This document shows positions 23,373 through 31,790 of a stretch of DNA of 64,000 nt, piece after piece. The number at the start of each line of letters is the position of its first letter. The stretch's first letter is position 1. The stretch spans positions 6,315,001 through 6,379,000 of the forward strand of contig NZ_CP026730.1 in NCBI RefSeq assembly GCF_003369795.1, in the 5' to 3' direction. This DNA comes from Streptomyces sp. CB09001. Its GTDB lineage: Bacteria; Actinomycetota; Actinomycetes; Streptomycetales; Streptomycetaceae. A program made the position numbers and the translations under genes. The notes beneath the pieces were generated by a model that was not told where the DNA came from, did no database searches, and saw nothing but the letters and a program-made list of their open reading frames with translations.

Positions 23373-24242
23373 ATGCATTCCACGCACCGCCCGCACATCG
23401 GCCTCGGCCTGCCCGTCGACGACCCCGCCCTGCTGTCGACCTGGGCCCGGCGCGCCGACGCGCTCCCCTTCAGCACGCTCGGCCTGCTCGACCGGCTCGT
23501 CTACGACAACCCCGAGCCCCTGGTCACCCTCGCGACCCTCGCCGGCGCCACCTCCCGCATCCGCCTGCAGACCGAGGTACTGATCGCCCCCGTCCACAAC
23601 ACCGCGCTGCTCGCCAAGCAGACCGCGACCCTCGACCGGCTGTCGGGCGGCCGCTTCACGCTCGGCATCGGAGTCGGCGGGCGGGCCGACGACTGCCTCG
23701 CCGCCGGCATCGACCTCCACCGCCGGGGCCGCCGCCTCGACGAGCAGATGGCCCTCCTGCGCCGCACCTGGGACGGCGAGCCCTACGGCCGGGACGTCGG
23801 CCCCATCGGTCCCCGCCCCGCCACGCCCGGCGGCCCGCGGGTGCTGTTCGGCGGCTTCGCCCCGGCCGCCCTGGAACGGGTCGGCCGCTTCGGCGACGGC
23901 TTCCTCGGCGCCGCGCTGCCCGCCGCGCACATGAGTGGCCTGTTCCGCCAGGTCGAGGCGGTCTGGCGGAAGCACGACCGCCCGGGCCGGCCGCGCCTGG
24001 TCGCCCAGGCGAGCGTCGCCCTCGGCCCCGACGACACGGTGGAGCGGGCCCGTCGCGCCCTCGGCGGCTACTACGCCTTCACCGGACGCGCCGAGTACAT
24101 GACCAACGGCCTGCTCACCACCGCACGGGAGATCCGCGCCGCCGTCGACGCCTTGAGGGACATCGGCGCCGACGAGGTCGTGCTGTACTGCTGGTCCTCG
24201 GACCCCGACCAGGTCGACCGCCTCGCCGACGCCCTGTTCTGA
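23373..24242 (+). CDS. LLM-class (luciferase-like) flavin-dependent oxidoreductase
   Basis: 289 aa. It has the luciferase-like (beta/alpha)8 fold: IGLGLPVDDPALL, then ATLAGATSRIRLQTEVLIAP, LDRLSGGRFTLGIGVGG and VGRFGDGFLG. Members use FMN or F420; neither can be decided here. The ATG at 23373 has GGAGG nine bases upstream, although the frame is open further 5'. It is likely a single-gene unit. Substrate unknown. Confidence 0.85.
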   Translation: MHSTHRPHIGLGLPVDDPALLSTWARRADALPFSTLGLLDRLVYDNPEPLVTLATLAGATSRIRLQTEVLIAPVHNTALLAKQTATLDRLSGGRFTLGIGVGGRADDCLAAGIDLHRRGRRLDEQMALLRRTWDGEPYGRDVGPIGPRPATPGGPRVLFGGFAPAALERVGRFGDGFLGAALPAAHMSGLFRQVEAVWRKHDRPGRPRLVAQASVALGPDDTVERARRALGGYYAFTGRAEYMTNGLLTTAREIRAAVDALRDIGADEVVLYCWSSDPDQVDRLADALF

Positions 24243-24276
24243 CGGACCTCCGGCTTTCGGTTCCCGCCGCCGCGGC

Positions 24277-25002
24277 TCAGCCCAGCCCGCGCAGCAGCTC
24301 GGGCAGGGCGGTGCCGATCGGCTCCCGGACCACCTCGTCGGCCAGGTCGTCGTAGGGCGTCGGCTCCGCGTTGACCACGATCAGCCGGGCCCCGTGCTCG
24401 ACGGCGACGCCGGCCAGTCCGGCGGCGGGCTCCACCCGGAGACTGGTGCCGACGGCGACGAACACCTGGCACGCCTTGCTGATGGCGGCCGCCTCGCCCA
24501 GCACCACCGGGTCGAGGCGCTCGCCGAACATCACGGTCGCCGACTTCAGGACGCCGCCGCAGTCCAGGCACGGCGGATCGTCCTCACCGGCCTCGATCCG
24601 GGCGAGGACGTCCGCCATCGGGCCCCGGGCCCCGCAGCCGGTGCACACACAGGCGCGGGCGGTGCCGTGCAGTTCGAGCACCTTGCGGGCGGAGACGCCG
24701 GCGAGCTGGTGCAGACCGTCCACGTTCTGCGTGAGCACGCGGACCGGCACCCCGCGCCGCTCCAGGTCGGCCACCGCGCGGTGCGCCGCGTTCGGCTCGG
24801 CGTGCAGCGCCGCGGTGTCGCGCCGCATCAGCCAGGAGCGCCGCCTGATCTCCGGATCGCCCATGTAGTACTCGTACGTGACGAGCTTCTCGGCCTCCGG
24901 GTCGCGCCGCCACAGACCGTTCGGACCGCGGTAGTCGGGGATGCCGGAGTCGGTGGAGACACCGGCACCGCTGAGGATGGCGACGAGAGGCTTGCCGGTC
25001 AT
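24277..25002 (-). CDS. NAD-dependent protein deacylase (sirtuin)
   Basis: 241 aa. The NAD site is GAGVSTDSGIPDYRGPNGLW, with TQNVDGLH and the catalytic His112 in LELHGT. The zinc module has Cys120, Cys123, Cys145 and Cys148, with an extra Cys118. GTSLRVEPAAGL and VVNAEPTPYD complete the NAD fold. The GIPDYR form of the motif is like SIRT4/class II sirtuins rather than class III desuccinylases. It removes acyl groups from lysines and produces O-acyl-ADP-ribose. The Nudix gene upstream is on the same strand 40 bp away and may be cotranscribed. Confidence 0.92.
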   Translation of the reverse strand: MTGKPLVAILSGAGVSTDSGIPDYRGPNGLWRRDPEAEKLVTYEYYMGDPEIRRRSWLMRRDTAALHAEPNAAHRAVADLERRGVPVRVLTQNVDGLHQLAGVSARKVLELHGTARACVCTGCGARGPMADVLARIEAGEDDPPCLDCGGVLKSATVMFGERLDPVVLGEAAAISKACQVFVAVGTSLRVEPAAGLAGVAVEHGARLIVVNAEPTPYDDLADEVVREPIGTALPELLRGLG

Positions 25003-25042
25003 GCGGTCGAGGGTAGGGCGCCGGGGTGCGGTCGGCGAACGG

Positions 25043-25537
25043 TTATCGGTCGACCCGTACGCCGTCGACCAGTTCGGCCGTGCCGGAGCCGTCCGCCAGT
25101 ACGTCCAGTGCGGCCAGCACCCGGCCGTGCAGGGAACCGAGCAGGTGGTCGCCGAGTTCCCCGCGCGGCACCAGCCGCCAGGACAGCAGCTCCTCCTCCT
25201 GCAGCCGGATCGCCTTGAGGTCGTCCTCCGACAGCACCCCGCCGTCGTACAGGTACGCCACGATCGGCGGCCTGCCCGGCCCGTGCACCCAGTCCACCGT
25301 GAGCAGGCGTCCGATCCGCACGTCGAGCCCGATCTCCTCCAGGGTCTCCCGCCACGCGCCCTGCCGCGGGGTCTCCCCGTCCCCGGACTCGATCGTCCCG
25401 CCGGGCAGCGCCCACCCCTCGCGATAGTTGGGCTCGACGAGCAGCACCCGCCCTCCGGCGTCCCGGAAGACCGCGGCGGCACCGGCGAGGACGCGGGGCA
25501 GACCGGCGATGTAGGTGGCGTAGTCAGCAGTGGTCAT
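25043..25537 (-). CDS. NUDIX hydrolase
   Basis: 164 aa. The Nudix box reads ALPGGTIESGDGETPRQGAW then RETLEEIGLDV. It has the essential REtlEE core but two extra residues in the loop before it. The fold continues with IAYLYDGG-type strands and EEELLSWRLVPRGEL. The substrate, a nucleoside diphosphate derivative, is unknown. Start ATG 25537 is chosen because upstream in-frame sequence is Arg/Pro-rich and not conserved-looking. It precedes the sirtuin gene on the same strand, and a link through NAD or ADP-ribose metabolism is possible but unproven. Confidence 0.85.
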   Translation of the reverse strand: MTTADYATYIAGLPRVLAGAAAVFRDAGGRVLLVEPNYREGWALPGGTIESGDGETPRQGAWRETLEEIGLDVRIGRLLTVDWVHGPGRPPIVAYLYDGGVLSEDDLKAIRLQEEELLSWRLVPRGELGDHLLGSLHGRVLAALDVLADGSGTAELVDGVRVDR

Positions 25538-25706
25538 CCCGGAAGGGTAACGAGGCCCGGCCCGGGCCCGGCGCACTCCCGGGGCGGGTGCACGGGAGGT
25601 TCCACGGTGTGGGCAGGGCATGACGGCGCGGGCGTCCTCCGGTTAGGGTCGCAGCGGCGCGACTGCCTTGACGTGCGCAAGGCTCGGAGAGCAAGGGGAG
25701 AGCAAG

Positions 25707-26864
25707 GTGGCTGACGCTGCTGTGGACGGGACCCGACGGGTCCTCGTCGCCGCGGACAAGTTCAAGGGCTCGCTGACGGCCGTCGAGGTCGCCGAGCGCG
25801 TCACGGCAGGACTGCGTCGCGTCGTGCCGGACGTCCTGGTCGAGACGCTGCCCGTCGCCGACGGCGGCGACGGCACGGTGGCCGCCGCGGTCGCGGCCGG
25901 GTTCGAGCGCCGGGAGGCACGGGTCGCCGGTCCCCTCGGCGAGGAGGTGACGGCGGCGTACGCGCTGCGCGGCGACACCGCCGTCGTGGAGATGGCCGAG
26001 GCCAGCGGCCTCCAGCGGCTCCCGGAGGGCGTCCTCGCACCGCTGACCGCGTCCACGTACGGCTCGGGCGAGCTGCTGCGGGCCGCGCTGGACGCGGGGG
26101 CGCGGACGATCGTGTTCGGGGTCGGCGGCAGCGCCACCACGGACGGCGGCGCCGGGATGCTGGCCGCGCTGGGCGCGCGGTTCCCGGACGGGGACGGCGA
26201 GCCGGTCGCGCCCGGCGGAGGCGGCCTCGCGGGCCTGGCCTCGGCCGACCTGTCGGGCCTGGACCCCCGCCTGTCCGACGTGGAGCTGGTGCTCGCCAGC
26301 GACGTCGACAATCCGCTGACCGGGCCGAAGGGCGCCCCGGCGGTCTACGGGCCGCAGAAGGGTGCCTCGCCGGACGACGTGACGGCCCTGGACGCGGCCC
26401 TCGCGCACTTCGCGAAGGTGCTGGAGCGGACGGAGGGCGTGGGCGCGCGGGCCGCCGAGTACGCCGCGTCCCCGGGCGCGGGGGCGGCGGGCGGCATCGG
26501 GTTCGGCGCGATGCTGCTGGGCGCGCGGTTCCGGCCCGGCATCGAGGTGATGCTGGACGTGCTGGGCTTCGCGCCGGCGCTGGAGCGGGCGGACCTGGTG
26601 ATCACCGGGGAGGGCTCGCTGGACGAGCAGACCCTGCACGGGAAGGCGCCGGCGGGTGTCGCGGCTGCGGCACGGGCGGCGGGCAAGGAGGTCGTCGCGG
26701 TGTGCGGGCGCCTCGCGCTGCCGGCGGAGACGCTGGGACGGGCGGGGATCCGGCGGGCGTATCCGCTGACGGATGTGGAGCCGGACGTGGCGAAGTGCAT
26801 CGCGGACGCGGGGCCGATCCTGGAGCGGGTGGCCGAGTCCGTCGCGCGGGACTTCGTGGCGTAG
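25707..26864 (+). CDS. Glycerate kinase
   Basis: 385 aa. It starts VLVAADKFKGSLTAVEVAERV and continues with VADGGDGTV, FGVGGSATTDGGAGMLAALG, ASDVDNPLTGPKGAPAVYGPQKGA and DLVITGEGSLDEQTLHGKAP, all hallmarks of the GarK/GlxK family. It phosphorylates D-glycerate, feeding it into glycolysis. GTG 25707 has GGGGAG six bases upstream. Glyoxylate made by the ethylmalonyl-CoA pathway encoded at 30-36 kb could reach glycerate through other enzymes, but no such gene is seen here. Confidence 0.93.
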   Translation: MADAAVDGTRRVLVAADKFKGSLTAVEVAERVTAGLRRVVPDVLVETLPVADGGDGTVAAAVAAGFERREARVAGPLGEEVTAAYALRGDTAVVEMAEASGLQRLPEGVLAPLTASTYGSGELLRAALDAGARTIVFGVGGSATTDGGAGMLAALGARFPDGDGEPVAPGGGGLAGLASADLSGLDPRLSDVELVLASDVDNPLTGPKGAPAVYGPQKGASPDDVTALDAALAHFAKVLERTEGVGARAAEYAASPGAGAAGGIGFGAMLLGARFRPGIEVMLDVLGFAPALERADLVITGEGSLDEQTLHGKAPAGVAAAARAAGKEVVAVCGRLALPAETLGRAGIRRAYPLTDVEPDVAKCIADAGPILERVAESVARDFVA

Positions 26865-26897
26865 CGGGATCCTCACACCCTCTGCGCCGCACCCTCT

Positions 26898-26935
26898 CCC
26901 GTTCCCGCCCCGGGCGCAGCCGGGACGGGAACGGG
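26898..26935. terminator. Strong hairpin between convergent genes
   Basis: CCCGTTCCCG (26898-26907) pairs with CGGGAACGGG (26926-26935). The stem can extend outward by five pairs (CCCTC/GAGGG) past one mismatch, and an inner CCCGG/CCGGG can also pair. It is a probable bidirectional terminator for glycerate kinase and the convergent gene. Confidence 0.6.
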
Positions 26936-26953
26936 CGAGGGGGAAATCGGGAC

Positions 26954-28279
26954 TCAGCGCCCGATACCCGCTCCATAGAGATCGAGGGTGCCTGAGTCGT
27001 TGCAGGTCACGTCACGCAGGCCGCACTCTTCCCCGGGAAGCGTCACCCCGTCCGCGCGCAACTGGTCGACGATCAGGCGGGCGGCCCGCTCGGCGAAGTC
27101 CTCGTCCGTCTCGGGAAACGCGGTACTCCAGCCCCAGCGTTCACGGGTCCGCCAGCCCATCGCCCGCATGGCTTCCGCACGCTCGGCGGAGTCCTCCTGG
27201 GCACGGTCCGTACGCAGGACCCGCAGCCCTGCCTCGGGATCAAACGCGACCCGCACGCTGTCACGGTTCCTGTGAGTGATCACCAATCCTGCCCAGTTCA
27301 GGCCGACCTGTGGCGGCAGGTGCTCCACGAGCGAACCGAGCAAGAGGGTGAGTGCCTCCAGCAGGTGGCCCAGGTCCGGCGCCAGCCGCCCGCCCGGGTA
27401 CACGCTCGGGCTCCAGCCGGGGCCACCACGGTGCAACTGCCACAGATAGGGCAGATGCGTGTAGTCCGGCGGCTCCTCCGCGTTCCACGGCCCGCCCCAC
27501 TTGAACGTGCGGTGCTCCTCCGTTTCCAGTTCCTCGGTGTCGTGCACCTCCAGCCAGGCACCCGCCCGGTCCCCGTTCAGGGCCAGCAGCCGCCGCTCGT
27601 CGCGCCAGCGCACGCCGGGCCCCGTAGCCGACCCGCCGTACAGGGTGGGGTGACCGATGCGGCCGACGACGGCGTCGTAGAGCTCGCCGAAGGCGGCCCG
27701 CCGCTCGACGAGCGTGGCACCGGAAGGGTACGAGAGCACGCTCTCCCGCTCACCGGGCCTGCCGCCGTCGCGCATTGCCTCCGCGCGCTCGGCGGCGCCG
27801 CCGTGCAGCGGTGAGACCGGGTGTACCCACAGATTGCTGCCGCGCCGGCTGCTCTGGAAGATCACGGTGTGGCGCTCCCCGTGCCAGCGCAGGCCGGGGG
27901 CACCGCCGCAGTCCTCGTACCGCACGGGGTCCCCCACGGCTGCAAGCGCCTGCGCGAGCCCGGCTGTACGGGAGGCGGCTGCGCCGCCCGGCCGGGAACG
28001 GTAGGGGTGGTCCAGCAGCGGCACCTGCCCGAACGTGTACCGCGTGGACTCGAAGCCCAGCTTGCCCGCGTCAAGCACCAGATCGGTGCCGGGGCAGCCG
28101 GGAGTGACCACCACCTGCCCGTCGTACACCTTTCCCAGCTGCCACGTCGGACGGGAGCCCGCCAGCTCTCTGACCGTGGCCAGTTCCCAGTCGCCGAAGT
28201 CTGCGTTCAGCAACTCGGCAAGGGTGTGAACCGCGGCGTCGTAATTGCTCTGGTTGTCGCGTAGCAGGCTCTCGGTCAT
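26954..28279 (-). CDS. Unrecognised two-module cytoplasmic protein
   Basis: 441 aa, no signal or membrane segment. Two related stretches are visible: LAQALAAVGDPVRYEDCGGA then PGLRWHGERHTVIFQS, and LYDAVVGRIGHPTLYGGSAT then GPGVRWRDERRLLALNG. They share a helix, a GDP/GHP turn and a GxRW strand, so a module of about 80 aa was probably duplicated. A C-terminal part has FPETDEDFAERAARLIVDQL, and AERAEAM occurs twice. A link to small Streptomyces DUF families is possible but I cannot name one with confidence. Codon use is slightly less extreme than that of its neighbours. Start ATG 28279 gives MTESLLRDN. It lies downstream of the pssA terminator and so is its own unit. Confidence 0.65.
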   Translation of the reverse strand: MTESLLRDNQSNYDAAVHTLAELLNADFGDWELATVRELAGSRPTWQLGKVYDGQVVVTPGCPGTDLVLDAGKLGFESTRYTFGQVPLLDHPYRSRPGGAAASRTAGLAQALAAVGDPVRYEDCGGAPGLRWHGERHTVIFQSSRRGSNLWVHPVSPLHGGAAERAEAMRDGGRPGERESVLSYPSGATLVERRAAFGELYDAVVGRIGHPTLYGGSATGPGVRWRDERRLLALNGDRAGAWLEVHDTEELETEEHRTFKWGGPWNAEEPPDYTHLPYLWQLHRGGPGWSPSVYPGGRLAPDLGHLLEALTLLLGSLVEHLPPQVGLNWAGLVITHRNRDSVRVAFDPEAGLRVLRTDRAQEDSAERAEAMRAMGWRTRERWGWSTAFPETDEDFAERAARLIVDQLRADGVTLPGEECGLRDVTCNDSGTLDLYGAGIGR

Positions 28280-28337
28280 GGCGCAGATGGTGCCATGCGG
28301 CACCGACAGGCGCTCCCCTCGGACCGGGGCACTGCGA

Positions 28338-28373
28338 AGGGCCCTGAACCCCACGTCCGGGGTTCAGGGCCCT
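28338..28373 (-). terminator. Perfect 15-bp stem terminator after pssA
   Basis: AGGGCCCTGAACCCC (28338-28352) pairs perfectly with 28359-28373 across a 6-nt loop. It begins 23 bp after the pssA stop and precedes the next minus-strand gene, so it should end the psd-pssA transcript. Confidence 0.8.
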
Positions 28374-28395
28374 GCCAGAATGCTGTCGGGTGCCG

Positions 28396-29250
28396 TCACG
28401 GCAATTGCGCCGCCCGCGCCTCCCGCCGGTTGTCACGGAAGTTGTTCACCCTGCGAGCGGTGGCGAACAGGGGGATCACCGCCCCCATCACCAACTGCAG
28501 CGCGCACCCCGTCTGCAGCAGCAGCTGTCCGCTCGGCGCGTCGAACGCCCAGCCGGCCAGCAGCCCCATCGACAGGACGATCCACGACAGCATCGCCACC
28601 GCGAGGCGCCCCCGCGGCTTCGGGTACTCGACCCGGCTCACCATCAGCCAGGCCGTGCCCAGGATGGCCAAGAGCGTCGCCACGAACGGCAGCTCCAGCA
28701 GCACGATCGACACCACGGTCAGCGCCCCGAACGGCGACGGCATGCCCTGGAACGTGCCGTCCTTGACGGTGACGCAGGAGAACCGCGCAAGCCGCAGCAC
28801 CACCGCCAGCAGCACCACGATCGCCCCCACCGCCGCCACCCGCTGGTAGGCGTCGTCCGCGACCATGCCGTAGACGAGGACGAAGTACGCCGGCGCGAGG
28901 CCGAAGCTGATCAGGTCGGAGAGGTTGTCCAGCTCCGCGCCCATCGGCGAGGACCGCAGCTTGCGGGCGACCAGGCCGTCGAACAGGTCGAAGATCGCCG
29001 CGCACAGCATCAGGATGACCGCGGTGGCCGCGCTGTGCCGGGCCATGCCCGACTCGTCGCTGCCCATGAGGTGCGGGATGAGGATGCCGGTGGTGGTGAA
29101 GTACACCGCCATGAAGCCGCACGTGGCGTTGCCGAGCGTGAGCGTGTCCGCTATCGACAGGCGGAGCGAGAGCGGCATCTCCTCCTCGTCGTCCACCTCG
29201 TCGGCCTCCGGCACCCATCCGGCCTGGGTCTGCGGATCAACCACGGTCAA
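28396..29250 (-). CDS. pssA: CDP-diacylglycerol--serine O-phosphatidyltransferase
   Basis: 284 aa. The CDP-alcohol phosphotransferase signature D-x2-D-G-x2-A-R-x8-G-x3-D-x3-D is complete in DLFDGLVARKLRSSPMG then AELDNLSD. About seven or eight membrane helices follow or surround it, after an acidic N-terminal tail (EADEVDDEEE). It makes phosphatidylserine from CDP-diacylglycerol and serine in the membrane. The start TTG 29250 overlaps the end of psd by 14 bp; a GTG two codons further in is an alternative. It forms a two-gene operon with psd, giving phosphatidylethanolamine. Confidence 0.93.
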   Translation of the reverse strand: MTVVDPQTQAGWVPEADEVDDEEEMPLSLRLSIADTLTLGNATCGFMAVYFTTTGILIPHLMGSDESGMARHSAATAVILMLCAAIFDLFDGLVARKLRSSPMGAELDNLSDLISFGLAPAYFVLVYGMVADDAYQRVAAVGAIVVLLAVVLRLARFSCVTVKDGTFQGMPSPFGALTVVSIVLLELPFVATLLAILGTAWLMVSRVEYPKPRGRLAVAMLSWIVLSMGLLAGWAFDAPSGQLLLQTGCALQLVMGAVIPLFATARRVNNFRDNRREARAAQLP

Positions 29251-29893
29251 TTCGAGTCACCCCAGCCACCGTCTTCTGACCCACCTCGACATCCACCTCG
29301 ACACCCTCCGGCAGGTACAGGTCGACGCGGGAGCCGAAGCGGATCAGACCGACCCGCTCGCCCTGCTCGACCTTCGTGCCCTGCGGCACGTACGGGACGA
29401 TGCGGCGGGCCACCGCGCCGGCGATCTGGATCATCTCGATGTCGCCGAGCTCGGTGTCGAAGTGCCACACGACGCGCTCGTTGTTCTCGCTCTCCTTGTT
29501 GAAAGCGGGAACGAAGCCGCCCGGCACGTGCTCGACCGACGTCACCGTGCCCGCCAGCGGGGCGCGGTTGACGTGGACGTTGAGCGGGCTCATGAAGATC
29601 GCGACGCGGGTACGGCCGTCCTTCCACGGCATGATGCTCTGCACCACACCGTCGGCGGGCGAGATGACCCGGCCCTGGGTGATCTCGCGCTCGGGGTCGC
29701 GGAAGAACCACAGCATCCCCGCCGCGAGCGCGGTGGCGGGGACGGCGACGGCCTTGGCGGCGCCGGAACGGCGGGCCCGCAGGAGGCTGACGGCTGCGGT
29801 GGCGACGGTCGGCAGAAGCCACGGCGAGGCTCCGCGCGCGAGGCGTACGCCGGCGAGGCTGTCGCGAGGTGCAGAGGTTTGGCTGTGGGGCAT
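29237..29893 (-). CDS. psd: Phosphatidylserine decarboxylase, short pyruvoyl form
   Basis: 218 aa. The C-terminal GSR in LIRFGSRVDLYLPEG is the self-cleavage site where Ser becomes the pyruvoyl cofactor. WFFRDPEREI, VISPADGVVQSI, FMSPLNVHVNRAPLAG and ENNERVVWHF are family motifs. The short length matches the proteobacterial/actinobacterial short type. An N-terminal hydrophobic segment (LLPTVATAAVSLL) may anchor it. It converts phosphatidylserine to phosphatidylethanolamine. ATG 29893 starts the conserved sequence, and pssA overlaps its 3' end. Confidence 0.93.
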   Translation of the reverse strand: MPHSQTSAPRDSLAGVRLARGASPWLLPTVATAAVSLLRARRSGAAKAVAVPATALAAGMLWFFRDPEREITQGRVISPADGVVQSIMPWKDGRTRVAIFMSPLNVHVNRAPLAGTVTSVEHVPGGFVPAFNKESENNERVVWHFDTELGDIEMIQIAGAVARRIVPYVPQGTKVEQGERVGLIRFGSRVDLYLPEGVEVDVEVGQKTVAGVTRIDRG

Positions 29894-30015
29894 GGATGAC
29901 CTTCGTAGCGGATGATGCCGCGCTATGACGGGGGACGGCGGCTTTCCGGCGATCGTAGCGGCTCCGCGCCGCAACTGGGTAAGCCAGGAAGATGAGTCGG
30001 CGGCCGAACACTGCC

Positions 30016-30054
30016 TACGGGGTGTGACCTTCTTCTCCAAGAAAACACCCCGTA
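30016..30054 (-). terminator. Nested hairpin between mcd and psd
   Basis: TACGGGGTGT (30016-30025) pairs with ACACCCCGTA (30045-30054). Inside, TTCTT and AAGAA form a second small stem. It lies 10 bp after the mcd stop and about 120 bp before the psd start, and probably ends the ethylmalonyl-CoA operon transcript. Confidence 0.55.
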
Positions 30055-30063
30055 TCCGGACAT

Positions 30064-31269
30064 CTAACCCTGGAATCGATACTCTTCGAGCAGCCGGCGG
30101 CCGATGATCATTTTCTGGATCTCGGCGGTGCCTTCACCGATGAGCAGCATCGGCGCCTCGCGGTAGAGGCGCTCGATCTCGTACTCCTTGGAGAAGCCGT
30201 ACCCGCCGTGGATCCGGAAGGCGTCCTCCACGACCTCCTTGCAGTACTCGGAGGCGAGGTACTTGGCCATCCCCGCTTCCAGGTCGTTTCGTTCGCCCGA
30301 GTCCTTTTTGCGCGCAGCGTTCACCATCATCGCATGGGCCGCCTCCACCTTGGTAGCCATCTCCGCGAGCTTGAACTGGATGGCCTGGTGCTGGGCGATC
30401 TGCTTGCCGAAAGTGTGACGCTGCTGGGCGTACTGGACACCGAGCTCGAAGGCACGCTGAGCGACGCCGCAGCCACGGGCCGCCACGTTGACCCGGCCGA
30501 CCTCGACACCGTCCATCATTTGGTAAAAACCTCGGCCGGTGACGCCGCCGAGCACACGATTGGCCGGAATGCGCAGGCCGTCCATGATGAGCTCGGTGGT
30601 GTCGACACCCTTGTAGCCCATCTTGTCGATCTTGCCGGGGATGGTCAGCCCCGGGCGGACCTCACCGAAACCGGGCTCCTTCTCCACCAGGAAGGTCGTC
30701 ATCGACTTGTGCGGGGCGGTCCCCTCGGGGTGACCCTCGTCACTCTTCACCAGGACGGCCACCAGCGACGACGTACCGCCGTTGGTCAGCCACATCTTCT
30801 GGCCGTTCAGGACGTACTCCTCGCCGTCCCGCACCGCCTTCGAGGAGATCGCCGAGACGTCGGAGCCCAGCGCCGGCTCGGACATCGAGAAGGCGCCCCG
30901 GATGTCGCCCGCGGCCATGCGGGGCAGGAAGTGGTCCTTCTGCTCCTGCGTGCCGTGCTGCTTGAGCATGTACGCCACGATGAAGTGCGTGTTGATGATG
31001 CCGGACACCGACATCCAGCCGCGGGCGATCTCCTCCACGCACAGGGCGTAGGTCAGGAGCGACTCGCCCAGGCCCCCGTACTCCTCGGGAATCATCAGGC
31101 CGAACAGGCCGAGTTCCTTGAGTCCGTCGACGATGTCCTGCGGGTACTCGTCGCGGTGCTCCAGCTCGGTGGCGACCGGGATGATCTCCTTGTCCACGAA
31201 GTCGCGGACGGTGGAGAGGATCTCCTGCTGGACGTCGGTCAGACCGGCGGTCTGGGCGAGACGGGCCAT
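30064..31269 (-). CDS. mcd: Acyl-CoA dehydrogenase, probable (2S)-methylsuccinyl-CoA dehydrogenase
   Basis: 401 aa. It has a full acyl-CoA dehydrogenase fold: FSMSEPALGSDVSAISSKAV and WLTNGG (FAD/substrate), GRVNVAARGCGVAQRAFELG then VQYAQQRHTFGKQIAQHQAI, and the C-terminal IHGGYGFSKEYEIERLYREA and LIGEGTAEIQKMIIGR. Place in the ccr-ecm-mcl-mch run argues for oxidation of methylsuccinyl-CoA to mesaconyl-CoA in the ethylmalonyl-CoA pathway. It is the last gene of the operon, three bases after mch, and ends before a hairpin. The specific substrate is inferred from context. Confidence 0.85.
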   Translation of the reverse strand: MARLAQTAGLTDVQQEILSTVRDFVDKEIIPVATELEHRDEYPQDIVDGLKELGLFGLMIPEEYGGLGESLLTYALCVEEIARGWMSVSGIINTHFIVAYMLKQHGTQEQKDHFLPRMAAGDIRGAFSMSEPALGSDVSAISSKAVRDGEEYVLNGQKMWLTNGGTSSLVAVLVKSDEGHPEGTAPHKSMTTFLVEKEPGFGEVRPGLTIPGKIDKMGYKGVDTTELIMDGLRIPANRVLGGVTGRGFYQMMDGVEVGRVNVAARGCGVAQRAFELGVQYAQQRHTFGKQIAQHQAIQFKLAEMATKVEAAHAMMVNAARKKDSGERNDLEAGMAKYLASEYCKEVVEDAFRIHGGYGFSKEYEIERLYREAPMLLIGEGTAEIQKMIIGRRLLEEYRFQG

Positions 31270-31272
31270 CGC

Positions 31273-31785
31273 TTACTTCTCCTGTTCCCTCAGCTCGGGC
31301 CGGCCGGGCTGCTCGCCGCCGCGCTCCTTGGTGTACGTCTCGGTCGGCACCATCACCTTGCGGCGGAAGACGCAGACCAGCGTGCCGTCCTGCTTGTAGC
31401 CCTTGGTCTCGACGTGGACGATGCCGCGGTCGTTCTTCGACCTGGAGGGCCACTTGTCGAGCACGGTCGTCTGGCCGTAGACCGTGTCGCCGTGGAAGGT
31501 CGGCGCCACGTGTTTGAGCGACTCGATCTCCAGGTTGGCGATCGCCTTGCCGGAGACGTCCGGGACGGACATGCCGAGCAGGAGTGAGTAGATGTAGTTG
31601 CCGACCACCACGTTCTTCCCGAAGTCCGTCGTCTTCTCGGCGTAGTTGGCGTCCATGTGGAGCGGGTGGTGGTTCATGGTGAGGAGACAGAACAGGTGGT
31701 CGTCGTACTCCGTCACGGTCTTCCCGGGCCAGTGCTTGTAGGTCGCCCCGACCTCGAACTCCTCGTAGGTGCGTCCGAACTGCAT
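31273..31785 (-). CDS. mch: MaoC-like hydratase, probable mesaconyl-CoA hydratase
   Basis: 170 aa, a single hot-dog domain. It shows VTEYDDHLFCLLTMNHHPLH then MDANYAEKTTDFGKNVVVGN, with the Asp/His pair of MaoC hydratases, and IESLKHVAPTFHGDTVYG. It should hydrate mesaconyl-CoA to beta-methylmalyl-CoA, the step before the lyase encoded immediately upstream. It is about half the size of the mesaconyl-CoA hydratase known from Rhodobacter, so it may dimerise. The gene lies five bases after mcl and three bases before mcd. Confidence 0.85.
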   Translation of the reverse strand: MQFGRTYEEFEVGATYKHWPGKTVTEYDDHLFCLLTMNHHPLHMDANYAEKTTDFGKNVVVGNYIYSLLLGMSVPDVSGKAIANLEIESLKHVAPTFHGDTVYGQTTVLDKWPSRSKNDRGIVHVETKGYKQDGTLVCVFRRKVMVPTETYTKERGGEQPGRPELREQEK

Positions 31786-31790
31786 CGCCC

